Source: JBFMGD01 sp040751775 (lineage in GTDB: Bacteria; Bacillota; Dethiobacteria; DTU022). Taken from it: a stretch of 64,000 nucleotides of DNA. A model generated the notes under the pieces. It searched no databases and was not told the origin of the DNA. It worked only from the letters and a program-made list of their open reading frames with translations. The position numbers and the translations under genes are program-made. This document shows positions 8,254 to 16,621 of the stretch, piece by piece (position 1 is the stretch's first letter; each line of letters begins with the position of its first letter). The stretch lies in assembly GCA_040751775.1 (NCBI GenBank), contig JBFMGD010000007.1, positions 1 to 64,000 on the forward strand. The letters run 5' to 3'.

Positions 8254-9370
8254 CGAAGTTGAATACTTGCGGCGGCTCCAGCGGATTTGTTAAATCAAAC
8301 CAGTGGCCAAACGAAACGGCGTCTCCTTCGACCAGGATCTGAACCTGCCGCACATTTTCCAGCGCACTTAAAGTTAAAAGAATTTGATTGACTATATTTT
8401 CCGCGCCGGTTTTACCTCCCTGGCAGTCTAAAAGATGACCGGAAAGATTGAGGGTAATCAAACCGTCTTCCTGTTTTATACTCAGAAGCACGGTTTCAGG
8501 CGGGATTTCGCTGAACAGGCCGCTTCCCCGCCGCGGCCCCTCCAGCAGCTCTTCAACTACCGCGGTCGGCAAATCGTCAACCGGAAGCAGCACCCTGGTC
8601 ACGGGCACGTAGAAAATCAAACCGCAGGGCGCCGGATAACAGAAGAATAGTTTAACCGCTGAATATTCGCGGTAATCATCGACATCACTTTCGATCTCAA
8701 GATTGATCCAGCACTCCGGACCCAGGGGCAGTTTGCCGGGGGTCCCGCCGGGAAACCGGTCCACGCTTTCTCCGTCGACCACGATCTCAACCTGCTCTAT
8801 CGTTGAAAACTGGCGCAGCGTGCACAGAATACTGCCCAAAACAAGCCGCTCCTGTTCAGGAGGGTATTCCAAGAACGCATCGCTTAAGTCAATCCGGGCC
8901 AAACCCTCGTTGATGGCAATACCAAGAATTTCTACCCCTGCCGGCAACACGGCAGCCAGCCCCAACTCGTTTAAACGCCCGCTTAACCCGGAAGAAGGAA
9001 CCAGTTTCTGCAGGGTGATGCGGGCGATTCCTTCAGTCCAAGGTATCTCCATGGTGATTGGTACCAGAAAACGGCCCAGTGTATCCGGATAGAAAAGAGT
9101 GCCTATCCGGACAGAACCTGCTTCTGCGGGAAGGCGGGGCGGATCCGGTAAAATGAATTCTCCTTCCGGACGCCCGTCTTCATCACCCGATTGGGGAGTT
9201 GCAGGCAGGGCATCACACCCTGCTGCCAGGAGCATGAGCAAGATGCCAAAAATAATCAAGCCGAGGGCGCCCGGGGAGGGCTGCCTTTTGCCTCCCCGGA
9301 TCAGACGATGATTAAAACGGCTGATCATGTAACCAACCGGAAACCGGTCAAAGCCGATCGACCCGGGCAT
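8231..9370 (-). CDS. gerM: GerM-like sporulation lipoprotein with two GerMN domains
   Basis: A 379-residue secreted lipoprotein. A basic N-terminal stretch is followed by a hydrophobic helix and lipobox LLAAGC near residue 52, so the mature protein starts with a lipidated Cys. Two GerMN domains follow (about residues 90-215 and 235-370), each with the LNLS/IDLS-type strand and LVLGSILCTL or IVNQILLTL helix. In Bacillus, GerM links sporulation peptidoglycan and the SpoIIIA-SpoIIQ complex. The ATG at 9370 is preferred over one 6 bp earlier because of spacing from GGGGAGGG. The unusually long segment before the signal helix is odd and the true start could be further in. It is upstream of nothing on its strand and convergent with htpX. 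Confidence 0.8.
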   Translation of the reverse strand: MPGSIGFDRFPVGYMISRFNHRLIRGGKRQPSPGALGLIIFGILLMLLAAGCDALPATPQSGDEDGRPEGEFILPDPPRLPAEAGSVRIGTLFYPDTLGRFLVPITMEIPWTEGIARITLQKLVPSSGLSGRLNELGLAAVLPAGVEILGIAINEGLARIDLSDAFLEYPPEQERLVLGSILCTLRQFSTIEQVEIVVDGESVDRFPGGTPGKLPLGPECWINLEIESDVDDYREYSAVKLFFCYPAPCGLIFYVPVTRVLLPVDDLPTAVVEELLEGPRRGSGLFSEIPPETVLLSIKQEDGLITLNLSGHLLDCQGGKTGAENIVNQILLTLSALENVRQVQILVEGDAVSFGHWFDLTNPLEPPQVFNFVTFPGGV

Positions 9371-9478
9371 GAACATCCCTCCCCAAAGATAGATGGTACA
9401 AGTCTACTAATATTTATCTACCAGGGAAGCTAAATATGCCATTGAAAGAAAAAAAGAGGAGTGTATTACCGCCACTGC

Positions 9479-10291
9479 TTATTGGTTGTTCAGGACAACC
9501 TGGTACGCTTTAACGGGGCGTTGCAGGAGTTTAGAGCCGATTTGTTCAAACACGGCGGGTTTGCCGCTGACAAAGAAACGGTGGCTGGCGGTATTGTTAA
9601 GCGTGTTCAGCATACCGTGCCCGGTAAGAATTGATTTAACTTCGGCCGCGGTTTCCTCAGCAGAGCTGACCAGCTTCACGGCAGGACCCATAACATTCTG
9701 GATTAACCCTTTCATGAGCGGGTAATGGGTGCACCCCAGGATCAGGGTGTCGACAGCCGCTTCCTTAAGTGGATTAAGATATACCCGGGCTGTTTCTTTC
9801 GCTTCCGGAGTGTCGACCAGGTCGTTTTCCACCAACAGGACAAACAGGGGGCAGGCTTTACTCGCGATTTGCAGATCGGGATTTTCACGGGCCAGCGCTT
9901 TTTCGTATGCCGAGCTGCCGATGGTTCCGGTAGTGCCGATTACGCCGATCCTGCCGTTTTGGGTATATGAGAGGGCCGCCCTGACTCCCGGTTCGATCAC
10001 GCCCAGCACGGGGATATCGCAGCACTCCTGGTAATATGAAATCCCGGCTGCCGTGGCCGAGTTGCAGGCGACGACTACCATTTTAACTTCCTGAGACCGC
10101 AAAAATTCAATTATTTCCAAAGCAAAGCGGCGCACCTCTTCATAGGAGCGAGGGCCGTAGGGCATCCGGGCGGTATCGCCGAAGTAAACCACCCTTTCAG
10201 AGGGCAGCAGCCGGTAAATTTCCCGCACTACGGTTAAGCCGCCTACCCCTGAATCAAGAACACCGATCGCGTTATGAGCGTGTGCGGACAC
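9479..10291 (-). CDS. murI: Glutamate racemase
   Basis: A 270-residue cofactor-independent racemase that makes D-glutamate for peptidoglycan. Both catalytic cysteines are seen: ACNSATA near residue 78 and LGCTHYPL near residue 188. The substrate motifs GVLDSGVGGLTV near the start and YFGDTARMPYGPRS are intact. AAAGGAGA precedes the ATG. It is followed on the complementary strand, after about 100 bp, by the gerM-like gene, and it lies 28 bp downstream of the UPF0316 gene, so these two are probably co-transcribed. A murI-gerM neighbourhood is common in Bacillota. Confidence 0.97.
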   Translation of the reverse strand: MSAHAHNAIGVLDSGVGGLTVVREIYRLLPSERVVYFGDTARMPYGPRSYEEVRRFALEIIEFLRSQEVKMVVVACNSATAAGISYYQECCDIPVLGVIEPGVRAALSYTQNGRIGVIGTTGTIGSSAYEKALARENPDLQIASKACPLFVLLVENDLVDTPEAKETARVYLNPLKEAAVDTLILGCTHYPLMKGLIQNVMGPAVKLVSSAEETAAEVKSILTGHGMLNTLNNTASHRFFVSGKPAVFEQIGSKLLQRPVKAYQVVLNNQ

Positions 10292-10319
10292 ATCAAATCT
10301 CCTTTGGCAATATAGCCGT

Positions 10320-10847
10320 TTACTTGGCTTTCATGCGGGAAAAATAGCCGCCCATGATTTTTCTGGTATCGGCTATGGATATAAAAGCCTGCCTGTCAAG
10401 AACTCTCAGGTCCTTTAAAAAGTTGGGCAAAGCTTTCCGCTTCATCAAGATGTGTAGAATACGGTGCGGCCCGTCTTTCCCATAGCATTCCACAGAGGTT
10501 ACTCCAAAACCCAAACTACGCAGCGTCCCCTCAAGATCTCCGCCATTGTTCATCGAGATCACCTGGACACTGACATAACCGACCGCCACTTTTTCTTCAA
10601 TCAGGCTGCCTACGTAAGTGCCCGCGGCAAACCCAAGACCATAGATAATTACATTCAGGGGACGATCCAGGTTTCCGAGGACCATGCTCAGGGCCACAAC
10701 GTAAATCATTACCTCTACGAACCCGATTGCCGCGGCCAGCTTGCTCTGGCCGCGAGTGAGGTAGATGATGCGCAGCGTCCCCAGGCTGACATCAAATATT
10801 CTGGAAAAAAAAATAAAAATACAGGTTACAATATAAGGGAGAGCCAT
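10320..10847 (-). CDS. UPF0316 membrane protein (DUF5698/DUF2179)
   Basis: A 175-residue protein with three N-terminal membrane helices (about residues 2-22, 35-57, 63-85) and a soluble C-terminal DUF2179 domain (residues 95-170). Segments FSRIFDVSLGTLRIIYLTRG and GFVEVMIYVVALS are characteristic of UPF0316 (Bacillus YebE-like). The family is of unknown function. DUF2179 domains are small ferredoxin-fold regulatory domains. An in-frame TTG nine bases upstream (10856) would sit on the ribosome-binding site, so the ATG at 10847 is preferred. It lies directly upstream of murI on the same strand. Confidence 0.88.
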   Translation of the reverse strand: MALPYIVTCIFIFFSRIFDVSLGTLRIIYLTRGQSKLAAAIGFVEVMIYVVALSMVLGNLDRPLNVIIYGLGFAAGTYVGSLIEEKVAVGYVSVQVISMNNGGDLEGTLRSLGFGVTSVECYGKDGPHRILHILMKRKALPNFLKDLRVLDRQAFISIADTRKIMGGYFSRMKAK

Positions 10848-11027
10848 AATAGCCAAGCACCTCTTATCTGGCTGATTTCCGCACCTATTGTAACAAGCGG
10901 TACAGTTCGTGTCAAACTGTTTTCTCCGGATGCTCGAAGCCGTTTAAATTGTTCTGGTTTACATTACCAGCCACAGCAGCTGGTGCCCGGCAGGGAATCG
11001 GTGTAATCACTGCGAAATTAATCAGCA

Positions 11028-11741
11028 ATGAAAAAAATAAAGAACGGCGTTGATTACCGCCGGCTCAAACGCCGGTGGAACATGTTATCCTGCCTGATCA
11101 TCCTATTGCTCCTAGGACAGCTGCAGGTAGCTTCCTGCCGGCCGGAAAACCTGTTGAACCCGCGGCGTGAACCGTCGCCGGTGGAACTGATCCCGCTTGA
11201 ACAGCGTAACACGTATGATTTGATTTTATTGGAGGCCCGGGAAGAAGTAAGGAAAGGGGTCCGCTACGACGCCTCCTACCAAACTCTGAGTTATCCGGGC
11301 GGCGATGTTGATCCCGGACGCGGCGCCTGTACAGACGTAATCGTACGAGCCTTGCGCGGCGTGGGATACGATTTGCAGGTACTGATTTACGAAGACATGA
11401 GCGATAATTTTCATCTCTACCCGCAGCTTTGGGGTTTGGAGAAACCTGATCCGAATATCGATCACAGGCGGACCCAAAACCAGATCATCTTCCTGAAACG
11501 ATTTGGCCAAGAGTTGCCCACAGCAGTTTCCGATGACAATAAATCCGCCTGGCGCCATGGAGATCTGGTCTACTGGCTTCTCCCGGATGGGCAGCAGCAT
11601 ACCGGGATCATATCGGACCGGACCAACACAGCCGGTATTCCCCTGGTGATTCACAATGCCGGAGTGGCGCGGGAGGAGGATTGCTTACTGCGATGGACAA
11701 TCATCGGACATTTCCGTTTTCCGGTGGCAGGTGAGGATTAA
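11028..11741 (+). CDS. DUF1287 family secreted lipoprotein
   Basis: A 237-residue protein with a basic N-terminus, a hydrophobic helix and a Cys after LQVAS (about residue 37), which suggests a lipoprotein. The rest is the DUF1287 domain: EARKGVRYDASYQTLSYPGGDV, then GACTDVIVRALRGVGYDLQ, HRRTQNQIIFL and WRHGDLVYWLLPDG with HTGIISD and VIHNAG. The CTD, HGD and HTGI elements correspond to the Cys, Asp and His region of NlpC/P60-like folds, so peptidase or amidase activity on the cell wall is possible (inference). No good Shine-Dalgarno precedes the ATG at 11028. An internal ATG at 11082 would give a shorter signal peptide. Confidence 0.8.
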   Translation: MKKIKNGVDYRRLKRRWNMLSCLIILLLLGQLQVASCRPENLLNPRREPSPVELIPLEQRNTYDLILLEAREEVRKGVRYDASYQTLSYPGGDVDPGRGACTDVIVRALRGVGYDLQVLIYEDMSDNFHLYPQLWGLEKPDPNIDHRRTQNQIIFLKRFGQELPTAVSDDNKSAWRHGDLVYWLLPDGQQHTGIISDRTNTAGIPLVIHNAGVAREEDCLLRWTIIGHFRFPVAGED

Positions 11742-11769
11742 TCCATTTGCCTGCAGCTGACACCCAGAT

Positions 11770-12591
11770 TTAGTAAGAGGAATGTTTCATTTTAGCCGAA
11801 CGCTTTGTGGCGATGTCAAGGGCGTATGTATTTTTAACCTTGATATAAGTCCCTTTCATCCCCAGGGACCTGGTTTCAATAATACCGGCGCTCTCAAATT
11901 TTCGCAATGCATTCACAATAACCGAACGAGTGATCCCCAGTTCATCGGCAATTTTACTGGCTACGACAATACTTTCTTCTTCAACCAGATTACCTAAAAT
12001 TTCACCGACCGCTTCCACTTCCGAATACGACAGGCTATCGAAAGCGACATCGGCCATCGCCTTATCCCTGGCCTGATTATGGATGCGTTCGGCTTCACGG
12101 TGTTTCAGCATCAAACCGAGCAGCGCCGCTCCAATTTCAGCCAGGATAACGTCACTATGTTCAAACTGGCTGCCGCTTCGCAGCAGCAACAGGGTTCCCA
12201 AACGCTGACTCGCCTCCAAAACCGGAAATGCGGCCAAATATTGCTTGGCCCGGGTTAAGGTGGCCGGAGCTGATTCCACAGCCGAAGCAACCAACTCCTG
12301 TTCCAAAACCAGGTTGATCCGGGACTCATGGTTTGTTTCAAATGAAGCCGCATTAAAAAAAGCAGGCAGTTCGCTTTTTGCGGCGGTGTACTGCTGTAGT
12401 GTAACAAAATCCCAGTTTGCATAGTACGCTTCTGCCAGCACCGTGGCGCCGGGATTTACGAGAAAGACAGCAGCCTCAAGCACCTTGGCCAAGGCGCTGA
12501 CCCCGGTCTCAATACTTAAGGAATCATTTTCTGATTCAAGGATAAGTTGTTTTATCTCCCTAATCCGATCCAATAGAGAACTCGCCTGCAC
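11770..12591 (-). CDS. codY: Global transcriptional regulator CodY
   Basis: A 273-residue CodY. The N-terminal GAF-type domain (residues 1-155), which senses branched-chain amino acids, begins SLLDRIREIKQLI and contains VSALAKVLEAAVFLVNPGATVL. A helical linker leads to the C-terminal winged helix, with SKIADELGITRSVIVNALRKFESAGIIETRSLGMKGTYIKV. CodY represses or activates nutrient-acquisition genes in Bacillota in response to Ile/Leu/Val and often GTP. The frame is open to 12696, but the promoter found at 12616-12644 lies inside that extension, so translation must start later. GTG at 12591 is 11 bp after AGGAGG. No codWX or hslUV neighbours are seen. Confidence 0.92.
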   Translation of the reverse strand: MQASSLLDRIREIKQLILESENDSLSIETGVSALAKVLEAAVFLVNPGATVLAEAYYANWDFVTLQQYTAAKSELPAFFNAASFETNHESRINLVLEQELVASAVESAPATLTRAKQYLAAFPVLEASQRLGTLLLLRSGSQFEHSDVILAEIGAALLGLMLKHREAERIHNQARDKAMADVAFDSLSYSEVEAVGEILGNLVEEESIVVASKIADELGITRSVIVNALRKFESAGIIETRSLGMKGTYIKVKNTYALDIATKRSAKMKHSSY

Positions 12592-12615
12592 TCCTCGACT
12601 CACCTCCTGGCTTCG

Positions 12616-12644
12616 GTTATATAGTATACAAACAAACATGTCAA
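12616..12644 (-). promoter_or_regulatory. Sigma-A promoter of codY
   Basis: On the minus strand TTGACA (12644-12639) is followed after exactly 17 bp by TATAAC (12621-12616). Transcription should begin around 12609, almost on the AGGAGG at 12608-12603, leaving a very short leader. This position rules out the longer upstream reading of codY. Confidence 0.75.
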
Positions 12645-12692
12645 CAATATTCAAAATATTATGATCGTTTTCGGCAAGTTTTGACGAGAACA

Positions 12693-13436
12693 TCAAAGCA
12701 TTATCAGAAAAATGCCAATCACTACTCCTACCACGATCCCGAGTGTGGCTGAATGCCCGCTGGAGAGAGTCTGGGCGTCGGGGATCAATTCATCGCAAAT
12801 GATATAGAGCATCGCGCCTGCAGCAAAACCGAGAGCTATGCTTAAGAAAAAAGGTGAGATACTGCCAATCAGCGCTCCGCCCAGGGCACCCAACCCCATC
12901 GGTAAGCCGGCTAAAGCCGTTGCCAGAACTACTCTTCCATTACGGATACCGCCGATGCACATGGCTGCGGCCATGGCCACCCCTTCCGGAATGTTTTGGA
13001 TAGTCATAATTACCGCCAAACCCAAGCCAAGAGTTGAACTGGATACATAACCCGCTCCAATTGCTAACCCCTCAGGGATATTGTGCAGGGCGATTCCGAC
13101 ACCCAGAAGCACGCCCACTTTACGAAAACGGCTCTGGTGACATTCACCGGAAAAATGGTGCTGGTGAGGAAAGTAAACATCCAGGAGCAACAGGATGATA
13201 ATACCTAAGAGTAAGCCGATCACCCCGTATAAAGAACCGCCGATCTCTATAGCCTCCGGAAGCAGCTCCATGAATACAACCACCAGCATTACCCCGGCTG
13301 AAAAGCCGAGAATTGCGCTTAGAAAGCTGGTTGTCGGTTTCCGCAGCAAGTAAGAGACCAGACCGCCGCTTCCCGTGCCGACCACGCCGGCCATTAACCC
13401 GATCATTGTAACTAGTATCACAAAATCTAGGTCCAT
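12693..13436 (-). CDS. ZIP family divalent metal transporter
   Basis: A 247-residue, eight-helix transporter of the ZIP family (ZupT/GufA-like), which imports zinc or other divalent metals. The signature helices are present: GVALHNIPEGLAIGAGY (H-N-x-P-E-G) near residue 120 and MTIQNIPEGVAMAAAM near residue 145, both carrying metal ligands. A variable His-rich loop (FPHQHHFSGECHQ, residues 88-100) precedes them. AAGGAGAG upstream sets the ATG at 13436. The 83-108 bp upstream hold a palindrome that is a likely metal-responsive operator. It is upstream of codY on the same strand, about 100 bp away. Confidence 0.92.
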   Translation of the reverse strand: MDLDFVILVTMIGLMAGVVGTGSGGLVSYLLRKPTTSFLSAILGFSAGVMLVVVFMELLPEAIEIGGSLYGVIGLLLGIIILLLLDVYFPHQHHFSGECHQSRFRKVGVLLGVGIALHNIPEGLAIGAGYVSSSTLGLGLAVIMTIQNIPEGVAMAAAMCIGGIRNGRVVLATALAGLPMGLGALGGALIGSISPFFLSIALGFAAGAMLYIICDELIPDAQTLSSGHSATLGIVVGVVIGIFLIML

Positions 13437-13518
13437 CTCTATCCTCTCTCCTTGTGCGGATCAGTGTTGACAGGTCTGTAAGCAGGTAATTCTCTGAGGC
13501 ATGATCACAACAACAAGA

Positions 13519-13544
13519 GTATAGTTAGGTAACCCTAACTATAC
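13519..13544. promoter_or_regulatory. Palindromic operator upstream of ZIP transporter
   Basis: Perfect 11-bp arms GTATAGTTAGG / CCTAACTATAC flank a 4-bp centre. The TTAGG-N4-CCTAA core resembles sites of DtxR/MntR-type metalloregulators (established for that family). It lies 83 bp before the transporter start and contains a TATACT that could be the -10 element, so a bound repressor would block transcription. The identity of the regulator is inference. Confidence 0.6.
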
Positions 13545-13639
13545 TGGTAATTATATATATCTTTTACCCGGCCTGTGTCAAGGAAAAATTTTAATAAATT
13601 TTAAAAATCCCTGATCTAAGGGTTACTCCATCAAGCCGT

Positions 13640-14863
13640 TTAGAAGCGTAACTGAAAGAGATGCTCGACCCGGCGGTATATTTCTTTAAGGGGCAGACCT
13701 GTCCGGCGGGCTATAGCAAGGCAGTCTTCATATTCAAGAGCAAATTGCCGGGGCAAAGAACCATCCGGAGAGGGCACTACCTTCACCCGCACAGGACCCC
13801 AAGGGGTCTCTACCGATTCCACGGTGCGGGGACGCATAATTTTACGACCCTGGAAGACGCGCACGCCTAATGTGGAAGTCTCCTGAAAGACGGTCTGCAG
13901 CAGCAGATCAAATTTATGAACCGGCGCCAAAACCGATACTTTAACCGCAGGCCTATTTTTTTTCATCTGAACCGGTGAAAAATAGACATCAAGGGCACCT
14001 TCATGCAACAGCTTTTCCATCAGATAGCCGTAGATTTCCGGATTAAGGTCGTCAATGTTCACTTCGATCACCTGAACCGGCTCTTCGTAGGCCGCGTCTG
14101 CTGTTTGGTTGCGGCCCAGAAACACTCGCAGGTAATTGGGATAACCGGGATCCGCCTTCCCGGCGCCGTAACCGACCGCAACCACGGCGCCCATGGGCGG
14201 CGGAGAGCCAAAACTTACAGCCAGGGTGGTGGCAAGAGCCGCGCCCGTCGGGGTAACCAGCTCCAGTTCAGTTTCTACACCGTAGACAGGCACCCACCTT
14301 CTTTTCAACAGCTCCAAGGCAGCGGGCGCAGGCAACGGAAGTAATCCATGTGCAGTCCGTACCATACCGCGTCCCAGCGGTAGCGGGGAGCAGAAAACCT
14401 GGTCAATAGCCAGCAGGTCCAGGGCGGCCACAGAGCCGACAATATCCACCAGTGCATCCACAGCGCCAACCTCATGGAAGTGAACCCGTTCCACGGGAAC
14501 GCCGTGCACCGCCGCTTCCGCTTCCGCCAGATTCCTAAAAACGGCGATACTTTTCTCTTGAACCGTACGCGGCAGAGAACTCTGTTCAATCAGGTTGACG
14601 ATATCCGGCAAGTGGCGATGTTTGTCGCTCAATTGTTGTTCAACCTCGACCGCCAGGTCTGTGCCGGACAAGCCGTGGCGGGAGACTTTCGTCGCTTTCA
14701 GGCGGTAACCGGGCAGTTTCATTCCTGATAATACTTCCTTTAGTTCGTCCAGATCAACCCCGCAATCCAGCAAGGCGCCCAGAGTCATATCGCCGCTGAT
14801 GCCGCTGTAACAGTCGAGATAGGCTATTTTCCCGCCTGAAACTCCAAGCGTATCCGTGTTCAT
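13640..14863 (-). CDS. larC: LarC: nickel insertion enzyme for nickel-pincer cofactor
   Basis: A 407-residue LarC, the CTP-dependent cyclometallase that inserts Ni into pyridinium-bisthiocarboxylate mononucleotide to give the NPN cofactor of lactate racemase and related enzymes. The N-terminal half shows AYLDCYSGISGDMTLGALLDCGVD and the His-rich ERVHFHEVGAVDALVDIVG near residue 125. The C-terminal half shows VNIDDLNPEIYGYLMEKLLHEGALDV. In Lactobacillus plantarum LarC needs a programmed frameshift; here one continuous frame encodes both halves. It overlaps larB by 1 bp (TAATG). No larE or larA is in this window. Confidence 0.95.
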   Translation of the reverse strand: MNTDTLGVSGGKIAYLDCYSGISGDMTLGALLDCGVDLDELKEVLSGMKLPGYRLKATKVSRHGLSGTDLAVEVEQQLSDKHRHLPDIVNLIEQSSLPRTVQEKSIAVFRNLAEAEAAVHGVPVERVHFHEVGAVDALVDIVGSVAALDLLAIDQVFCSPLPLGRGMVRTAHGLLPLPAPAALELLKRRWVPVYGVETELELVTPTGAALATTLAVSFGSPPPMGAVVAVGYGAGKADPGYPNYLRVFLGRNQTADAAYEEPVQVIEVNIDDLNPEIYGYLMEKLLHEGALDVYFSPVQMKKNRPAVKVSVLAPVHKFDLLLQTVFQETSTLGVRVFQGRKIMRPRTVESVETPWGPVRVKVVPSPDGSLPRQFALEYEDCLAIARRTGLPLKEIYRRVEHLFQLRF

Positions 14864-15636
14864 TACTTGCCGCCTCCTTCACCGACGCGGTTGATCAAGG
14901 CGGCCATATAGCCGGCTCCGAAGCCGTTGTCAATGTTCACCACAGCCACCCCGGTAGCACAACTGTTCAGCATGGTCAGCAGCGGTGCCAGGCCGTTGAA
15001 GTGGGCTCCATAACCGATACTGGTCGGTACAGCAATGACCGGGCAGGATACCAGGCCTCCGACGACGCTGGCCAAGGCGCCTTCCATACCCGCTACCACC
15101 ACCAGAACCCGCGCCCGGAACAGCTTCTCCCGGTTATCCAGCAGCCGGTGTATGCCGGCTACACCGACATCGTATATTCGCTCGACCCGACCGCCCATCA
15201 GTTCAGCGGTTAGCGCTGCCTCTTCCGCCACCGGCTGATCCGCCGTTCCGGCGGAAACCAGGCCGATACTGCCAACCGGTTCCGGTGAGTATTCGCCGCG
15301 AATCGCCACCGCCCGGGCGGCAGCGTGGTACTCAGCCTGCGGAAAAACTTGCCGCACGGCCTCAAAGACCGCCGGTTCAGCGCGGGTAGCCAGGACGGTC
15401 CCACCGGAATCGGCCAGGCGGCGGGTGATCGCTACAATTTGCTCCACAGTCTTGCCGGGGCAGTAGATAACCTCCGGAAAACCGTTTCGGAGGCTGCGGT
15501 GATGGTCCACCTTGGCAAAACCGAGGTCTTCATAAGGCAGTGCGCGCAGCCGCTCCAACGCTTGCTCCACACTGAGTTTACCCTGACGGACATGGACTAA
15601 CAGCTCGGCCAGTTTATGCTCGTTAATCGCCCCCAA
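14863..15636 (-). CDS. larB: LarB: pyridinium-3,5-biscarboxylate mononucleotide synthase
   Basis: A 257-residue LarB, which carboxylates and hydrolyses nicotinic acid adenine dinucleotide to begin nickel-pincer cofactor synthesis. The N-terminal helices (KLAELLVHVRQGKLSVEQAL) lead into FPEVIYCPGKTVEQIVAI and the PurE-like core: GLVSAGTADQPVAEEAALTA, VVVAGMEGALASVVGGLVSCPVIAVPTSIGYG. The frame is open far upstream to 16236 but that extension is antisense to the carbonic anhydrase gene. The likely start is TTG at 15636 after GGAAGGGAG. A TATAAT lies at 15685-15680 with only a weak -35. It is translationally coupled to larC. Confidence 0.92.
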   Translation of the reverse strand: MGAINEHKLAELLVHVRQGKLSVEQALERLRALPYEDLGFAKVDHHRSLRNGFPEVIYCPGKTVEQIVAITRRLADSGGTVLATRAEPAVFEAVRQVFPQAEYHAAARAVAIRGEYSPEPVGSIGLVSAGTADQPVAEEAALTAELMGGRVERIYDVGVAGIHRLLDNREKLFRARVLVVVAGMEGALASVVGGLVSCPVIAVPTSIGYGAHFNGLAPLLTMLNSCATGVAVVNIDNGFGAGYMAALINRVGEGGGK

Positions 15637-15840
15637 CGCTCCCTTCCAAAACCCCAGTGTGGGATAAAAGCCGATATATATTATATCATAAGCGCCATAA
15701 CCGCATAAGCGCCAAACCAATGACCGCTGCAGCATTACTATGAGCCATACGATTACGGATGACAAGGGAAAGCAGAACGCAGGTAACAGTCCTAATCCTG
15801 CAGAATAATATTGCTGAGGCCTTATAGGAAGGAGATGAAA

Positions 15841-16374
15841 ATGCCAGTGATTATTGAATACAACGGCAAAAAGCCGCAAGTCGATTCGGGCGCATTTATC
15901 GCTCCCAATGCCACCCTGATCGGCGATGTACTGGTGGAGCACGGCGCCAGCATCTGGTTCGGAGCGGTCCTGCGCGGTGACTTTGGAAAAATCATCGTCG
16001 GCAAAGGCAGCAGCGTCCAGGACAATGTAGTAATCCATACCATGCCCGACTGCGAAACTGTAATCGGTGAAGATGTTACCGTGGCCCACGGCTCTGTTCT
16101 GCACGGCTGTACCATTCACCGCGGCGCGATTATCGGCATGCGGTCGGTTTTGCAGGACTTCAGCGAAGTTGGCGAACAAGCCATGCTCGCCGCCGGCAGC
16201 GTGGTTACCGCCAACATGAAAATACCCGCCCGCCACCTGGCTGCGGGAGTTCCCGCCGCGGTAAAAAAGGAAATCGAGGGCACCTCCCTGATGTGGGTGG
16301 CGTCAAGCGCCGCTTATTACAAGGAATTGGCCCAAAGCTACCTGGAACAGGGCATCGGGCAAATTACCGGCTGA
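15841..16374 (+). CDS. Gamma-class carbonic anhydrase family protein
   Basis: A 177-residue left-handed beta-helix (hexapeptide-repeat) protein of the gamma carbonic anhydrase/YrdA/PaaY group. Three His in VVIHTMPD and VAHGSVLHGC are the expected zinc or iron ligands (H near 61, 77 and 82), located between adjacent subunits of a trimer. Repeated [LIV]-G-x4 hexapeptides span residues 15-145, and a C-terminal helix closes the fold. It reversibly hydrates CO2, though many members have no proven activity. An in-frame ATG at 15811 is rejected in favour of 15841, which follows GGAAGGAG. It is divergent from larB. Confidence 0.9.
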   Translation: MPVIIEYNGKKPQVDSGAFIAPNATLIGDVLVEHGASIWFGAVLRGDFGKIIVGKGSSVQDNVVIHTMPDCETVIGEDVTVAHGSVLHGCTIHRGAIIGMRSVLQDFSEVGEQAMLAAGSVVTANMKIPARHLAAGVPAAVKKEIEGTSLMWVASSAAYYKELAQSYLEQGIGQITG

Positions 16375-16395
16375 CCTACCTATACCGGTCGTATA

Positions 16396-16430
16396 CAATA
16401 ACTAAACGTGCCAGGCACGTTTAGTTATTG
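16396..16430. repeat. Perfect 17-bp-arm palindrome, GTGCC-A-GGCAC core
   Basis: Arms 16396-16412 and 16414-16430 are exact reverse complements around a single central A. The RNA would form a very stable hairpin after the carbonic anhydrase gene, but there is no T-tract. It has the same design (17-bp arms, 1-nt centre, GTGCC/GGCAC core) as 38929-38963. Confidence 0.85.
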
Positions 16431-16494
16431 TAAGACGATTCTAACCTGATATGTTAAAATGGACTAGCATGCGCCTTACAAAGGAACGGGTATA

Positions 16495-16587
16495 GTGGAA
16501 TACAGAATCTTGGTTAAAAAAAAGATTGCTTTGTTGCGAGAAATAGACAGAAGAGAAATAATCAAAGGTATTTCACTATGTTTATAG
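16495..16587 (+). pseudogene. N-terminal fragment of a GNAT acetyltransferase
   Basis: A GTG after AAAGGAAC opens a 30-codon frame ending in TAG. Its product (MEYRILVKKK... ALLREIDRREII) matches the usual beginning of a group of GNAT N-acetyltransferases, which continue for about 200 residues. Nothing of the acetyl-CoA site follows, so the gene is a truncated remnant. The family call rests on only 30 residues. Confidence 0.4.
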
Positions 16588-16621
16588 TTGTTGCTCTGAC
16601 ACTATATCCGGAGGTATTGGG

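Noticed and set aside
15637..16236. Long N-terminal extension of larB
   Set aside because: It is antisense to the carbonic anhydrase gene and absent from LarB proteins; TTG 15636 has a ribosome-binding site.
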